From NCBI RefSeq assembly GCF_000024865.1, contig NC_013595.1:4278001-4342000 (forward strand): DNA of 64,000 bases, in the 5' to 3' direction. Under the pieces are notes generated by a model. It was not told where the DNA came from and did no database searches. It saw only the letters and a program-made list of their open reading frames with translations. Both the position numbers and the translations under genes were made by a program. This stretch comes from Streptosporangium roseum DSM 43021 (GTDB lineage Bacteria; Actinomycetota; Actinomycetes; Streptosporangiales; Streptosporangiaceae). Shown here in pieces: positions 27,670 to 36,375 of this stretch (position 1 is its first letter; each line of letters starts with the position of its first letter).

Positions 27670-28341
27670 TCAAACGATTCGATAGAGCAGCTCGGGCCGC
27701 CCGACCCCGCCGTACTGCGGGACCCGGCACGCGACGCCGCTGTCCGTCAGGTGTTCCAGGTAGCGGCGGGCGGTCACCCGCGAGATGCCGATCGCGGTGC
27801 CGGCCGCCTGCGCCGACACGCCCGCGGGGGCCTTGCGCAGCTCCGCCAGCACGGCGTCGAGGGTGACCGGGGCCATCCCCTTCGGCAGCGGGCTGTGCCC
27901 CGGGCCCCGCAGGGCGGCCAGCGCGCGGTCCACCTCGTTCTGGCCGCCGACCTCGCCCGATCCCTCCACCGACGACCGGAACTCCGCGTAGCGCGTGAGC
28001 CTCTCGCTGAGCGAGGCGAACGTGAAGGGCTTGAGCAGGTACTGCGCCACGCCGACGGAGACCGCGGACCGGACCACCGACAGGTCGCGCGCCGAGGTGA
28101 CCGCGATGACGCCGGACAGGACGCCCGCCGCCCGCAGGGCCCGGCACACCTCCAGCCCGTGCATGTCGGGCAGGTAGAGGTCGAGCAGGATCAGGTCCAC
28201 CGGGCGGCGCCGTACGAAACGCAGCGCCTCCCCGCCGGACCTGGCCACCCCCTCCACCCGGAAACCGGGCACCCGTTCCACGTAGAGGCGGTTCGCCTCG
28301 GCGGTGATCTCCTCGTCCTCGACGACCAGCACCGAGATCAC
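27670..28341 (-). CDS. DcuR/CitB-type response regulator
   Basis: This 223-residue protein has a receiver domain (Asp54 in LILLDLYLPDMHGLEV; Lys104 in YLLKPF) and a C-terminal helix-turn-helix (GTAIGISRVTARRYLEHL) ending GRPELLYRIV, a CitB/DcuR-family trait. The GTG at 28341 is coupled to the kinase gene by GTGA and has GGGAGGG upstream. It works with the sensor kinase upstream and most likely controls the divergent dicarboxylate transporter gene. Confidence 0.9.
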   Translation of the reverse strand: MISVLVVEDEEITAEANRLYVERVPGFRVEGVARSGGEALRFVRRRPVDLILLDLYLPDMHGLEVCRALRAAGVLSGVIAVTSARDLSVVRSAVSVGVAQYLLKPFTFASLSERLTRYAEFRSSVEGSGEVGGQNEVDRALAALRGPGHSPLPKGMAPVTLDAVLAELRKAPAGVSAQAAGTAIGISRVTARRYLEHLTDSGVACRVPQYGGVGRPELLYRIV

Positions 28342-29921
28342 GGAACATCCCTCCCTCGCAGCGGCAGCCGTACGGTGAACACCGCTCCCCGGCCGCCGCC
28401 GACGTCGATCGTGCCGCCCAGGCGGCGCACCGCCTGACCCACCATGGCCAGCCCGAGCCCGCGGCCGTCGCCCTTGGTGGTCCAGCCCCGCCGGAAGGCC
28501 TCCCGCGCGGTGGCGGCGTCCATCCCCGGGCCGCTGTCGGACACGCCGAGCAGGAAGGTCGTCCCGTCGGCGCGCAGGCGGACGTCCACCCGCGCGGGCG
28601 GGACGCCCGACACGGCCGCCTCGACCGCGTTGTCTATCAGATTGCCGAGGATCGTCACCAGATCCCGGCCGTCCAGGCCGATGTCGTCGAGCTCGGTGTC
28701 CGGGCTGATCGCCAGCTCCACGCCGCGCTCGGCCGCCTCGGCGCTCTTGCCCAGCAGCAGCGCCGCGAGCACCGGCTCGCGCACCGCGCCCACCACCCGG
28801 TCGGTGAGCTCCTGCGCCGCCCTCAGCTCGGCGGTCGCGAAGGCCACCGCCTGCTCGGCGCGGCCCAGCTCGACCAGGGTGATGACGGTGTGCAGCCGGT
28901 TGGCCGACTCGTGCGCGGCGGCGCGCAGGGAGTCGGCGAAGCCGCGCTCGGCGTCGAGCTGCCCGGTCAGGGACTGCAGCTCGGTGTGGTCGCGCAGGGT
29001 GACCACCGTGCCGAGCGAGCGGTTGCCGGAGCGGACCACCGCGACGTTCACCACGAGTGTCCGCTCTCCGGTCAGGTGGATCTCGTCGCTCCGGTTCTCC
29101 CCGGCGACCAGCAGCCCGGTGAGGGAGGAGGGCAGGCCCAGCTCGGTGACGTGCTGCCCGTCCGCCTCGCCGCGCAGGCCGAGGAGCTCCCGGGCGCCGT
29201 CGTTGCACAGCGTCAGCCTGCCCGCGTCGTCGACCAGCAGCAGCCCCTCCCGTACGGCGTGCAGGATCGCGTCGTGGTACTCGTACATCCGGCTGAGCTC
29301 GGCGGGGCCCATCCCGCGGGTCTGGCGGCGCAGCCGGCTGCCGACCAGATAGGTGCCCGCGCCGCCGGTGGACAGGCCGAGCAGGCCGATGACCACCGCG
29401 CCGGTGATCTGCCCGCGGAGCCTGACGCCGATCCTCTCGACCGTGATGCCCGCGCTGACCAGGGCCCGCACCCTCCCGGCGGCGTCGCGCACCGGGGCGA
29501 CGGCGCGCACCGAGGAGCCGAGGGTTCCGGTGTAGGTCTCGGTGAAGGTCCGGCCCTCCAGGGCGGGCGCGGTGGTGCCCAGGAACCGGCGGCCGATCTG
29601 GGCCGGGTTGGGATGGGTGTAGCGGAGCCCGCCGGTGCTCATGATCGTGACGAAGTCCACCCCGGTCTCCCGCCGGACCCGTTCGGCGTACGGCTGGAGC
29701 GCGACGGAGTCGCCGAGGGAGGCCAGGACCGAGGGGGAGTCGGCCACGCTGACGGTCACCGCCCTGGACTTCCCCGCCGCCTCCTCCACGAGCAGGTCGC
29801 GGGCCTGGAGGAAGGCCAGCGCCGCGCCTCCCGTCACGGTGACCCCGACGACGGCGATCTGCAAGGCCAGCATCTGCCGGGCCAGGCTCCAGCGGCGCAT
29901 CCGCCCCGGCAGCGTCCTCAT
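28338..29921 (-). CDS. DcuS/CitA-type sensor histidine kinase
   Basis: This 527-residue kinase has two transmembrane helices (about residues 17-38 and 172-193) flanking an extracytoplasmic PAS-like sensor (YTHPNPAQIGRRFLG), a cytoplasmic PAS domain, and a CitA-type dimerisation site HESANRLHTV with phospho-His near 337. The ATPase has DNAVEAAV, DSGPGMD and GRGLGLAMVG. The family senses C4-dicarboxylates or citrate. ATG 29921 lacks a clear ribosome-binding site; GTG 29927 is an alternative. A much longer upstream frame runs through dctA on the other strand and is rejected. Confidence 0.9.
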   Translation of the reverse strand: MRTLPGRMRRWSLARQMLALQIAVVGVTVTGGAALAFLQARDLLVEEAAGKSRAVTVSVADSPSVLASLGDSVALQPYAERVRRETGVDFVTIMSTGGLRYTHPNPAQIGRRFLGTTAPALEGRTFTETYTGTLGSSVRAVAPVRDAAGRVRALVSAGITVERIGVRLRGQITGAVVIGLLGLSTGGAGTYLVGSRLRRQTRGMGPAELSRMYEYHDAILHAVREGLLLVDDAGRLTLCNDGARELLGLRGEADGQHVTELGLPSSLTGLLVAGENRSDEIHLTGERTLVVNVAVVRSGNRSLGTVVTLRDHTELQSLTGQLDAERGFADSLRAAAHESANRLHTVITLVELGRAEQAVAFATAELRAAQELTDRVVGAVREPVLAALLLGKSAEAAERGVELAISPDTELDDIGLDGRDLVTILGNLIDNAVEAAVSGVPPARVDVRLRADGTTFLLGVSDSGPGMDAATAREAFRRGWTTKGDGRGLGLAMVGQAVRRLGGTIDVGGGRGAVFTVRLPLRGRDVP

Positions 29922-29946
29922 GTCCACGACCAAAATGTACGCAATG

Positions 29947-29960
29947 GTGACTTGGGTCAC
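29947..29960. promoter_or_regulatory. inverted repeat between sensor kinase and dctA
   Basis: GTGAC-TTGG-GTCAC is a perfect 5-bp-arm inverted repeat in the 102-bp gap between the divergent kinase and transporter genes. It is a candidate site for the neighbouring response regulator, based on position and symmetry only. Confidence 0.35.
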
Positions 29961-30023
29961 ACGGTGGACGCATAGTCGCTCGACCGAAGTTTTCCTCGAG
30001 ATCGAGAAGATCGAGAGTCCACT

Positions 30024-31358
30024 ATGTCCCGAGATCGCACTCATTATCTGTATATAGCGGTGATCATTGCGGTGATCTCCGGGATCACCGTCGGGCTCGT
30101 GGCCCCCGATCTCGGCAAGGAGCTGAAACCGCTGGGCACGGCCTTCGTCGCGCTGATCAAGATGATGATCAGCCCGATCATCTTCTGCACCATCGTGCTC
30201 GGCGTCGGATCGGTCACCCAGGCCGCCAAGGTCGGCAGGGTCGGCGGCCTGGCGCTGGGCTACTTCCTCGTCATGTCGACCGTCGCGCTGGGCATCGGCC
30301 TGGCCGTGGGCAACCTGATCGACCCCGGCCACGGCCTCCAGCTCACCGACGAGCTCCGCAGGAGCGCCGAGGCCGAGGCGGCCAAGGGCGGTGAGAGCGA
30401 CACGGTGACGTTCCTGCTCGGGATGATCCCGACCACGCTGGTGTCGGCCTTCACCGAGGGCCAGGTGCTGCAGACCCTGCTGGTGGCCCTGCTCGCCGGA
30501 TTCGCCCTGCAGGCCATGGGGGCGCGGGGCGCGCCCGTCCTGGCCGGCATCGGGCACATCCAGCGGCTCGTCTTCCGCATCCTCGCCATGGTCATGTGGG
30601 CCGCCCCGGTCGGCGCCTTCGGCGCGATGGCCGCGGTCGTCGGCGCCACCGGCGTGGACGCGCTCACGAGTCTCGGCGTCATCATGCTCGCCTTCTACGT
30701 GACCTGCTTGGTGTTCGTGCTGGGCGTGCTGGGGCCGATGCTCTGGCTGGTCGCCCGGGTCAACCTGCTGTCCCTGCTGCGCTACCTCAGCCGGGAGTTC
30801 CTGCTCATCCTGGGCACCTCGTCCTCGGAGTCGGCCCTGCCGCGACTGATCGCCAAGATGGAGCACCTCGGCGTGAGCCGCCCCGTCGTCGGCATCACCG
30901 TGCCGACCGGCTACTCCTTCAACCTCGACGGCACCGCCATCTACCTGACGATGGCCACCCTGTTCGTCGCGAGCGCCACCGGTGCCCCGCTCTCGCTCGG
31001 CGAGCAGGTCTCCCTGCTGGTCTTCATGATCATCGCTTCCAAGGGCGCCGCCGGGGTCACCGGCGCGGGCCTGGCCACCCTCGCCGGGGGCCTGCAGTCC
31101 CACCGTCCCGACCTGGTCGACGGCGTCGGCCTGATCGTCGGGATCGACCGCTTCATGTCCGAGGCGCGGGCGCTGACCAACTTCGCCGGCAACGCGGTCG
31201 CCACCGTCCTGGTCGGCACCTGGACCGGCGAGTTCGACCGGGAACGCGCGGCCGAGGTGCTGGCCGGCCGCGTCCCGTTCGACGAGACCACCCTGCTGGA
31301 GGAGGAGCCGCCCGCTCCGCCGGCCGAACGCGCCGATCCGGAGATGTCGGCGGTGTAG
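30024..31358 (+). CDS. dctA: C4-dicarboxylate/cation symporter, DctA-type
   Basis: This 444-residue membrane protein belongs to the dicarboxylate/amino acid:cation symporter family. It has about eight helices and the re-entrant loop motifs GTSSSESALPRLIAKM (serine-rich hairpin) and VPTGYSFNLDGTAIYLTMA, plus MSEARALTNFAGNAVAT near the substrate site. Length matches DctA. The Asn-Leu-Asp-Gly-Thr motif and the adjacent DcuSR-type system point to succinate, fumarate or malate uptake. Confidence 0.92.
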   Translation: MSRDRTHYLYIAVIIAVISGITVGLVAPDLGKELKPLGTAFVALIKMMISPIIFCTIVLGVGSVTQAAKVGRVGGLALGYFLVMSTVALGIGLAVGNLIDPGHGLQLTDELRRSAEAEAAKGGESDTVTFLLGMIPTTLVSAFTEGQVLQTLLVALLAGFALQAMGARGAPVLAGIGHIQRLVFRILAMVMWAAPVGAFGAMAAVVGATGVDALTSLGVIMLAFYVTCLVFVLGVLGPMLWLVARVNLLSLLRYLSREFLLILGTSSSESALPRLIAKMEHLGVSRPVVGITVPTGYSFNLDGTAIYLTMATLFVASATGAPLSLGEQVSLLVFMIIASKGAAGVTGAGLATLAGGLQSHRPDLVDGVGLIVGIDRFMSEARALTNFAGNAVATVLVGTWTGEFDRERAAEVLAGRVPFDETTLLEEEPPAPPAERADPEMSAV

Positions 31359-31441
31359 CCGGCCGGCCGGGAAGGCCGCCGGATCGCGCGGGCGATGAAG
31401 GCGCCGGGCCGGATGTGCCGGTGAGGCGCTAACGTTCAGGA

Positions 31442-31810
31442 GTGGGCAGGATCTTCACCGTCGAAGAGGCGCGGGCGCTGATGCCGGCGCTGCTGGAGCG
31501 GGCCGACGAATTCGTGAGCCTCCGGGGAGACCTCGCCGAGCTCGTGCGGGACCTCCGCGAGCACGGGGTCTCGGAGTCCGGGGGCCTGCCGGAGGCGAAG
31601 GCCTTCGAGGCGCGGCTGGACGAGATCCTCGGCTGGTTCGAGGCGCACGGCATCGAGATCAAGGGGGTCGCGCCCCTGCTGGTGGACTTCCCCTCGGTGC
31701 TCGACGGGGTGTCCGTCCGGCTGTGCTGGCTCGAAGGGGACCGCGACCTGGCCTGGTATCACCGCGAGGACCTCGGCTTCGCCGGTCGCCGCCCCCTCCG
31801 CCGGGCGTGA
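31442..31810 (+). CDS. DUF2203 family protein
   Basis: This 122-residue protein has the DUF2203 start VGRIFTVEEARALMPALLER and the C-terminal VRLCWLEGDRDLAWYHREDL with GFAGRRPL. The function is unknown. The GTG at 31442 is only 1 nt after AGGA, so initiation may be leaderless or from a further in-frame codon. It ends 3 bp before the convergent ohr gene. Confidence 0.87.
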   Translation: MGRIFTVEEARALMPALLERADEFVSLRGDLAELVRDLREHGVSESGGLPEAKAFEARLDEILGWFEAHGIEIKGVAPLLVDFPSVLDGVSVRLCWLEGDRDLAWYHREDLGFAGRRPLRRA

Positions 31811-31813
31811 TCC

Positions 31814-32224
31814 CTACTCGACCACCAGGGTGACTGAGATGTTGCCCCGGGTGGCGTTGGAGTAGGGGCAGACCTGATGGGTGGCCTCCACCAGGGCGGT
31901 GCCGCTCTCGCCCCGCAACTCCTCGGGGAGCTCGACCCGTAGCGTCACGGTCAGTCCGAAGGCCTGGCCGTCGGGCACGAGGCCGACCTCGGCCGTCACG
32001 GCGGCGTCGGAGACGTCGAGCTTCATCCGCCTGCCGACGAGCTGGAGCGCGCTGGCGAAACAGGCCGCGTAGCCCGCCGCGAACAGCTGCTCGGGGTTGG
32101 TGCCCTCGCCGGAGCCGCCGAGCTCCTTCGGCGGCGCGAGCGTCACGTCGAGGCGGTTGTCCGAGGTCACCGCCCGCCCTTCACGTCCGGAGGCGGTGGC
32201 GACGGCCGTGTACAGCGTGCTCAT
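31814..32224 (-). CDS. ohr: organic hydroperoxide resistance protein (OsmC/Ohr)
   Basis: This 136-residue thiol peroxidase reduces organic hydroperoxides. The two active Cys residues are Cys55 (GYAACFASAL) and Cys119 (HQVCPYSNATRGN). Conserved GGSGEGTNPEQLFAAGYAAC and length identify Ohr. It is divergent from an OhrR gene with a clear shared operator, the standard arrangement. Confidence 0.95.
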   Translation of the reverse strand: MSTLYTAVATASGREGRAVTSDNRLDVTLAPPKELGGSGEGTNPEQLFAAGYAACFASALQLVGRRMKLDVSDAAVTAEVGLVPDGQAFGLTVTLRVELPEELRGESGTALVEATHQVCPYSNATRGNISVTLVVE

Positions 32225-32254
32225 GGAGTCTCCTCTTTAGTTGCCGACAACTTG

Positions 32255-32266
32255 ATTGTGCACAAC
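32255..32266. promoter_or_regulatory. OhrR operator in the ohr/ohrR intergenic region
   Basis: TTGTGCACAA (32256-32265) is a perfect 10-bp palindrome. Outer inverted arms TTTAGTTG (about 32236-32243) and CAACTAAA (32263-32270) add symmetry. It lies between divergent starts, with a TATACT hexamer (32290-32295) only 7 nt before the ohrR GTG, so the ohrR message may be nearly leaderless. Confidence 0.7.
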
Positions 32267-32302
32267 TAAATTGATGACAGTCAAATTGATATACTGAGCG
32301 CC

Positions 32303-32734
32303 GTGAAGATGCTGCTGGAGAACCAGGTCTGCTTCGACGTGCACGCCGCGTCGCGGGCGCTGGACGGTGTCTACCGCAAGGAACTGCGCGAGCTCGGCCT
32401 GACCTATCCGCAGTACCTGGCGATGATGGTGCTCTGGGAGCGCCAGCCGGTGACGGTCAAGGAGCTCGGCGTGGCCCTGCGCCTCGACTCGGGCACGCTG
32501 TCGCCGCTGCTCAAGAGGCTGGAGGCGGCGGGGCTGGTGCACAGGGAGCGCAGCGCCGCCGACGAGCGCTCCGTGCTGGTACGGCTCACGCCCGAGGGCG
32601 CCGGGCTGAGGCGGCGGGCCCTGGAGGTGCCCGGCAGGATCTTCGAGGCCACCGGCCTCGACCTCGCCGAGGTGCTCGAACTGCAGGGCACGCTGCGCCG
32701 CCTCACCGCCGCCCTCGACGAGGCGGCCCGGTGA
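32303..32734 (+). CDS. ohrR: OhrR-type peroxide-sensing repressor
   Basis: This 143-residue MarR-family protein has Cys10 (LENQVCFDVHAASR) in the place of the redox-sensing Cys of OhrR, and LTYPQYLAMMVLWE, LRLDSGTLSPLLKRLEAAGL and RSAADERSVLVRLTPEG in the winged helix. It represses ohr until the Cys is oxidised. The stop overlaps the next gene (GTGA). Confidence 0.92.
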   Translation: MKMLLENQVCFDVHAASRALDGVYRKELRELGLTYPQYLAMMVLWERQPVTVKELGVALRLDSGTLSPLLKRLEAAGLVHRERSAADERSVLVRLTPEGAGLRRRALEVPGRIFEATGLDLAEVLELQGTLRRLTAALDEAAR

Positions 32735-33093
32735 TCACGGGTGACGACGTCCGCCGCGTGGCCATGGCGCTGCCCCGGACCGAGGAGAGGATCGTCAGGG
32801 ACCGGGTGACGTTCCGGGTGGGCAGGATCGTCTACGCCGCGATCTCGCCCGACGAGACCTCCATGGGCTTCGCCTTCCCCAAGGAGGAGAGGGCGGCGCT
32901 CATCGCGGCCGAACCGGGGAAGTTCCACCTGCCCCGGCCCTCCGACGAGCGCTACAACTGGGTGCGGGTGTGGCTGGGCGCGATCGACGGGCCCGAGGCG
33001 CGGGAGCTCGTCGAGGAGGCATGGCGGATGGTCGTGCCCAGAAGGGTCGCGGCCGCCCACTTCGGCGAGCCCGGGGTCACGACGTCCCGCTGA
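32731..33093 (+). CDS. MmcQ/YjbR family DNA-binding-fold protein
   Basis: This 120-residue protein matches MmcQ/YjbR: VRRVAMALPRTEERIVRDRV, SMGFAFPKEERAALIAAEPG, YNWVRVWLGAIDGPEARELV and the C-terminal Trp region AWRMVVPRRVAAAH. The family has a double-wing-like fold of unclear function. Its GTG overlaps the ohrR stop by four bases, so it is co-expressed with the regulator. Confidence 0.87.
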   Translation: MITGDDVRRVAMALPRTEERIVRDRVTFRVGRIVYAAISPDETSMGFAFPKEERAALIAAEPGKFHLPRPSDERYNWVRVWLGAIDGPEARELVEEAWRMVVPRRVAAAHFGEPGVTTSR

Positions 33094-33201
33094 GGTGGAC
33101 CTCCTTGGCCGGCTCGGTCACCTGGGCGGCGGGTCTTCCGACCGGCCATACCGGGCGAAGGCCTGGACGCTGTGGCGGGCGGATCCCCCGGCGGCCGGTC
33201 C

Positions 33202-33756
33202 TCAGCCGCCGGGGGCGGCCGCGGCGGGCAGGTATCCCCCGGTCACCATGCGCTCGGCGATCGACTCGTAGACGGCGGGGTCTTCCGGGGTCAGCGCGGC
33301 CAGGCCGTCGACGTAGCGGTTGTACATGCAGAACGCGGCCGCGATCAGCACGGTGTCGTGGATCTCCACATCCGTGGCCCCGGCCTTCCTCGCGGCCCCG
33401 ACGTGGTCGGAGGTGACCTCGAGGCCGCCGCGCTGGACGGCTCCGGCGATGTCCAGCAGCGTCTTCATCTTCTCCGTGATGGGGGCGCCGTCCGGGTCGT
33501 CGGTGACCTGGCAGACCAGGTCCATGCCGCCGGGGAGCTGCGCGGCGGCGAACGCGGCGTGCGAACGGGTGCAGAACCCGCAGTCGTTCAGCGAGGACAC
33601 ATAGGTCGCGATCAGCTCGCGTTCGCCCCGGGACAGGGAGTGCTCGCCACACAGCAGTACCTCGGCGAGCTGCGCCATGGGGAGAGCGGTCTGCGGCCGG
33701 TAGTGGAACAGCCCTCCGATTCCAGGTGCGTCGGTGGGCAGGTCGATGTGCGGCAT
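33202..33756 (-). CDS. AhpD-like carboxymuconolactone decarboxylase family protein
   Basis: This 184-residue protein carries the redox motif LNDCGFCTRSHAAFA (Cys59, Cys62, His66) of AhpD-type alkylhydroperoxidases, plus LSRGERELIATYVSS. It is likely a peroxidase or reductase partner. It is divergent from the four-gene monooxygenase operon and near ohr, so it could deal with peroxides made by flavin enzymes; this is inferred. The start has AGGAGGGCCC upstream. Confidence 0.87.
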   Translation of the reverse strand: MPHIDLPTDAPGIGGLFHYRPQTALPMAQLAEVLLCGEHSLSRGERELIATYVSSLNDCGFCTRSHAAFAAAQLPGGMDLVCQVTDDPDGAPITEKMKTLLDIAGAVQRGGLEVTSDHVGAARKAGATDVEIHDTVLIAAAFCMYNRYVDGLAALTPEDPAVYESIAERMVTGGYLPAAAAPGG

Positions 33757-33874
33757 GGGCCCTCCTGTTGATCGGCTCAGACGCAGCGTGGGCGAAAGGA
33801 CCCCTTCCGGTCAATCCCTTCATAAAGCCAACTAAACATGTAGGAATTTCGGGTTTTAGTGTTATCGTCGGGAT

Positions 33875-35053
33875 ATGTCGGCAGCTCCTCTCCATCTCGC
33901 CGTCGCACTCGACGGCGCCGGATGGCATCCGGCGGCCTGGCGTGACCCCGCCGCCACCCCGAAGACCCTGTTCACCGCCGCCTATTGGGCCGGCCTCGCG
34001 GCCGAAGCCGAGCACGGCCTGCTCGACTTCGTCACCATCGAGGACACCCTGGCCCTGCAGACCACCCGCCTGGACGGCCCCGACGACCGCACCGACCAGG
34101 TGCGCGGCCGTTTCGACGCCGTCCTCGTGGCGTCCCGGATCGCCCCGCTGACCGGGCGGATCGGGCTGGTGCCCACGGCGACCACCACCCACACCGAGCC
34201 GTTCCACCTCGCCAGCGCCCTGTCCACCCTCGACTACGTCAGCGGCGGCCGGGCCGGATGGCGGGTGCAGGTCTCCGGGCGGCGCGCCGAGGCCGCCCAC
34301 TTCGGCCGCCGTGACATCCCCGAGCTCCGGCCGGAGCACGCCGGTGCCGTCGAGACGTTCCCCGTGTTCCAGGAGCTGTTCGACGAGGCCGCCGACTCCG
34401 TCGAGGTGGTCCGCCGCCTCTGGGACAGCTGGGAGGACGACGCCGAGATCCGTGACGTGGCCACCGGCCGCTTCGTCGACCGCGACAGGCTGCACTACAT
34501 CGACTTCGAAGGCCCCCGCTTCAGCGTCAGGGGCCCCTCGATCGTCCCGCGCCCGCCGCAGGGACAGCCGCCGGTCACCGCGCTGGCCCACTCCCGCCTG
34601 CCGTACGAGTTCGCCGCCCGCAGCGCCGACGTCGTCTACATCACGCCGCACGACACCGAGCAGGCGCGTGCCGTGGCGGCGGAGGTCCGCGACCTCGGCG
34701 GCGGCGAGCTGAAGATCTTCGCCGATCTGGTCGTCTTCGTGGGAGAGGACGCCCGCGACCGCAAGGCCCGGCTCGACGAGCTCGACGGCGCCGAGTACGC
34801 CTCCGACGCCGCGATCTTCACCGGGACGCCCGGCGAGCTCGCCGACCTGCTCCTGGAATGGCGCGGGGCGGGCCTGGACGGCTTCCGGCTCCGCCCCGCC
34901 GTACTGCCGGCCGACCTGACCGCGATCACCCGGGGCCTGGTCCCCGAGCTGCAGCGGCGCGACGCCTTCCGCCGCGCGTACGGGGCCGCCACGCTCCGCG
35001 GCCACCTCGGACTGCCCCGCCCCGCCAGCCGTTACGCAGGGAGCCGACGATGA
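33875..35053 (+). CDS. LLM-class flavin-dependent oxidoreductase 1
   Basis: This 392-residue luciferase-like monooxygenase has AEHGLLDFVTIEDTLALQ, THTEPFHLASALSTLDYVSG, GGRAGWRVQVSGRRAEAAHF and a C-terminal RRDAFRRAYGAATLRGHLGL shared with the next protein. FMN is supplied by a separate reductase not found here. No ribosome-binding site precedes ATG 33875, and TTATCG lies about 8 nt upstream, so the message may be leaderless. It is the first gene of a coupled set of four. Confidence 0.87.
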   Translation: MSAAPLHLAVALDGAGWHPAAWRDPAATPKTLFTAAYWAGLAAEAEHGLLDFVTIEDTLALQTTRLDGPDDRTDQVRGRFDAVLVASRIAPLTGRIGLVPTATTTHTEPFHLASALSTLDYVSGGRAGWRVQVSGRRAEAAHFGRRDIPELRPEHAGAVETFPVFQELFDEAADSVEVVRRLWDSWEDDAEIRDVATGRFVDRDRLHYIDFEGPRFSVRGPSIVPRPPQGQPPVTALAHSRLPYEFAARSADVVYITPHDTEQARAVAAEVRDLGGGELKIFADLVVFVGEDARDRKARLDELDGAEYASDAAIFTGTPGELADLLLEWRGAGLDGFRLRPAVLPADLTAITRGLVPELQRRDAFRRAYGAATLRGHLGLPRPASRYAGSRR

Positions 35054-36375
35054 AGCAGGTCATCCTCGCCGCCCACTTCCCGGGCGTGAACAACCAGACG
35101 GTCTGGAGCGATCCGGCCTCGGGCAGCCAGATCGACTTCGCCTCCTTCGCCCACCTCGCGCGGACGGCCGAGCGAGGCAGGTTCGACTTCTTCTTCCTCG
35201 CCGACGGCCAGCGGCTGCGCGAGCAGCGCGGCAGGATCCACGACCTCGACGTGGTCGGCCGCCCCGACTCGCTCACCGTGCTCTCCGCCCTCGCCGCGGT
35301 CACCACCCACCTCGGGCTGGCCGGGACGGTCAACGCCACCTTCAACGAGCCCTACGAGCTCGCGCGCAAGCTCGCCAGCCTCGACCACCTGTCCGGCGGC
35401 CGGGCCGGATGGAACGTCGTCACCTCCTCCGACGCCTTCACCGGGGAGAACTTCCGCCGGGGCGGCTACCTGGACTACTCCCAGCGCTACGAGCGCGCCG
35501 AGGAGTTCGTACGGACGGTCCGCGAGCTCTGGGACTCTTGGGCCGACGAGGACCTCGTGGCCGACCCCGCGACAGGCACCTTCGCCACGGCGAACGCCGG
35601 CGCGTTCGCCCACCGGGGCACCCACTTCGACATCGGCGGCCGCTTCACCGTGCCCCGCAGCCCGCAGCGCCATCCGCTGACCATCCAGGCCGGCGACTCC
35701 GAAGGAGGCAGGGACTTCGCGGCCGCCACCGCCGACGCGATCTTCTCCCGGCACAGCAGGCTGGCGGAGGGGCAGGCCTTCTACCGCGACATCCAGTCCA
35801 GGGTCGTCGCGCACGGCAGGGCGCCCGGCTCGCTGAAGATCCTCCCCGGGGCCACGTTCGCCCTCGGTGACACCGACGCCGAAGCCCAGGAGAACGCCGA
35901 CCACATCCGGCGGCAGCAGGTCAGCCCCCAGACCGCGATCCTGCTGCTGGAGCAGCTCTGGAACCGCGACCTGTCGGCCTACGACCCCGAGGGCCCGCTG
36001 CCGGAGATCGACCCGGACGTCTCGGAGGACTCCATCATCAAGGGCCGCACCCGCATGTCCCGGGACCCGCTGAAGACGGCGGCGGAGTGGCGGGCGCTGG
36101 CCGAGGCGAAGCGGCTCGGCATCCGCGACCTGATCATCGAGGTCACCGGCCGGCAGTCCTTCATCGGCTCGCCCTCGCGGGTCGCCGAGGAGATCAACGA
36201 GTTCGTGCAGACCGACGCGGCCGACGGCTTCATCCTGGTGCCGCACCTCACGCCCACCGGCCTGGACGAGTTCGTGGACAAGGTCGTCCCGCTGCTCCAG
36301 GAGCGCGGCGTCCTGCGCGCCGAATACGGGACGACCACGCTCCGCGGCCATCTCGGACTGGAGGGCGACGTATGA
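35050..36375 (+). CDS. LLM flavin-dependent monooxygenase 2, NtaA/SnaA/DszA type
   Basis: This 441-residue protein has the NtaA/SnaA/DszA-family features KQVILAAHFPGVNNQTVWSD, AERGRFDFFFLADGQRLREQ, LDHLSGGRAGWNVVTS and GYLDYSQRYERAEEFV. Such enzymes use reduced FMN to oxidise sulfones, nitrilotriacetate or similar compounds. The ATG overlaps the stop of the previous gene (ATGA). It shares its C-terminal sequence pattern with gene 1, suggesting ancient duplication. Confidence 0.89.
   Translation: MKQVILAAHFPGVNNQTVWSDPASGSQIDFASFAHLARTAERGRFDFFFLADGQRLREQRGRIHDLDVVGRPDSLTVLSALAAVTTHLGLAGTVNATFNEPYELARKLASLDHLSGGRAGWNVVTSSDAFTGENFRRGGYLDYSQRYERAEEFVRTVRELWDSWADEDLVADPATGTFATANAGAFAHRGTHFDIGGRFTVPRSPQRHPLTIQAGDSEGGRDFAAATADAIFSRHSRLAEGQAFYRDIQSRVVAHGRAPGSLKILPGATFALGDTDAEAQENADHIRRQQVSPQTAILLLEQLWNRDLSAYDPEGPLPEIDPDVSEDSIIKGRTRMSRDPLKTAAEWRALAEAKRLGIRDLIIEVTGRQSFIGSPSRVAEEINEFVQTDAADGFILVPHLTPTGLDEFVDKVVPLLQERGVLRAEYGTTTLRGHLGLEGDV

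Noticed and set aside
30024..31103. Upstream extension of the sensor kinase gene across dctA
   Set aside because: The DctA frame is a well-known transporter, while the extension is low-complexity and lacks domain features. The kinase begins near its first transmembrane helix.
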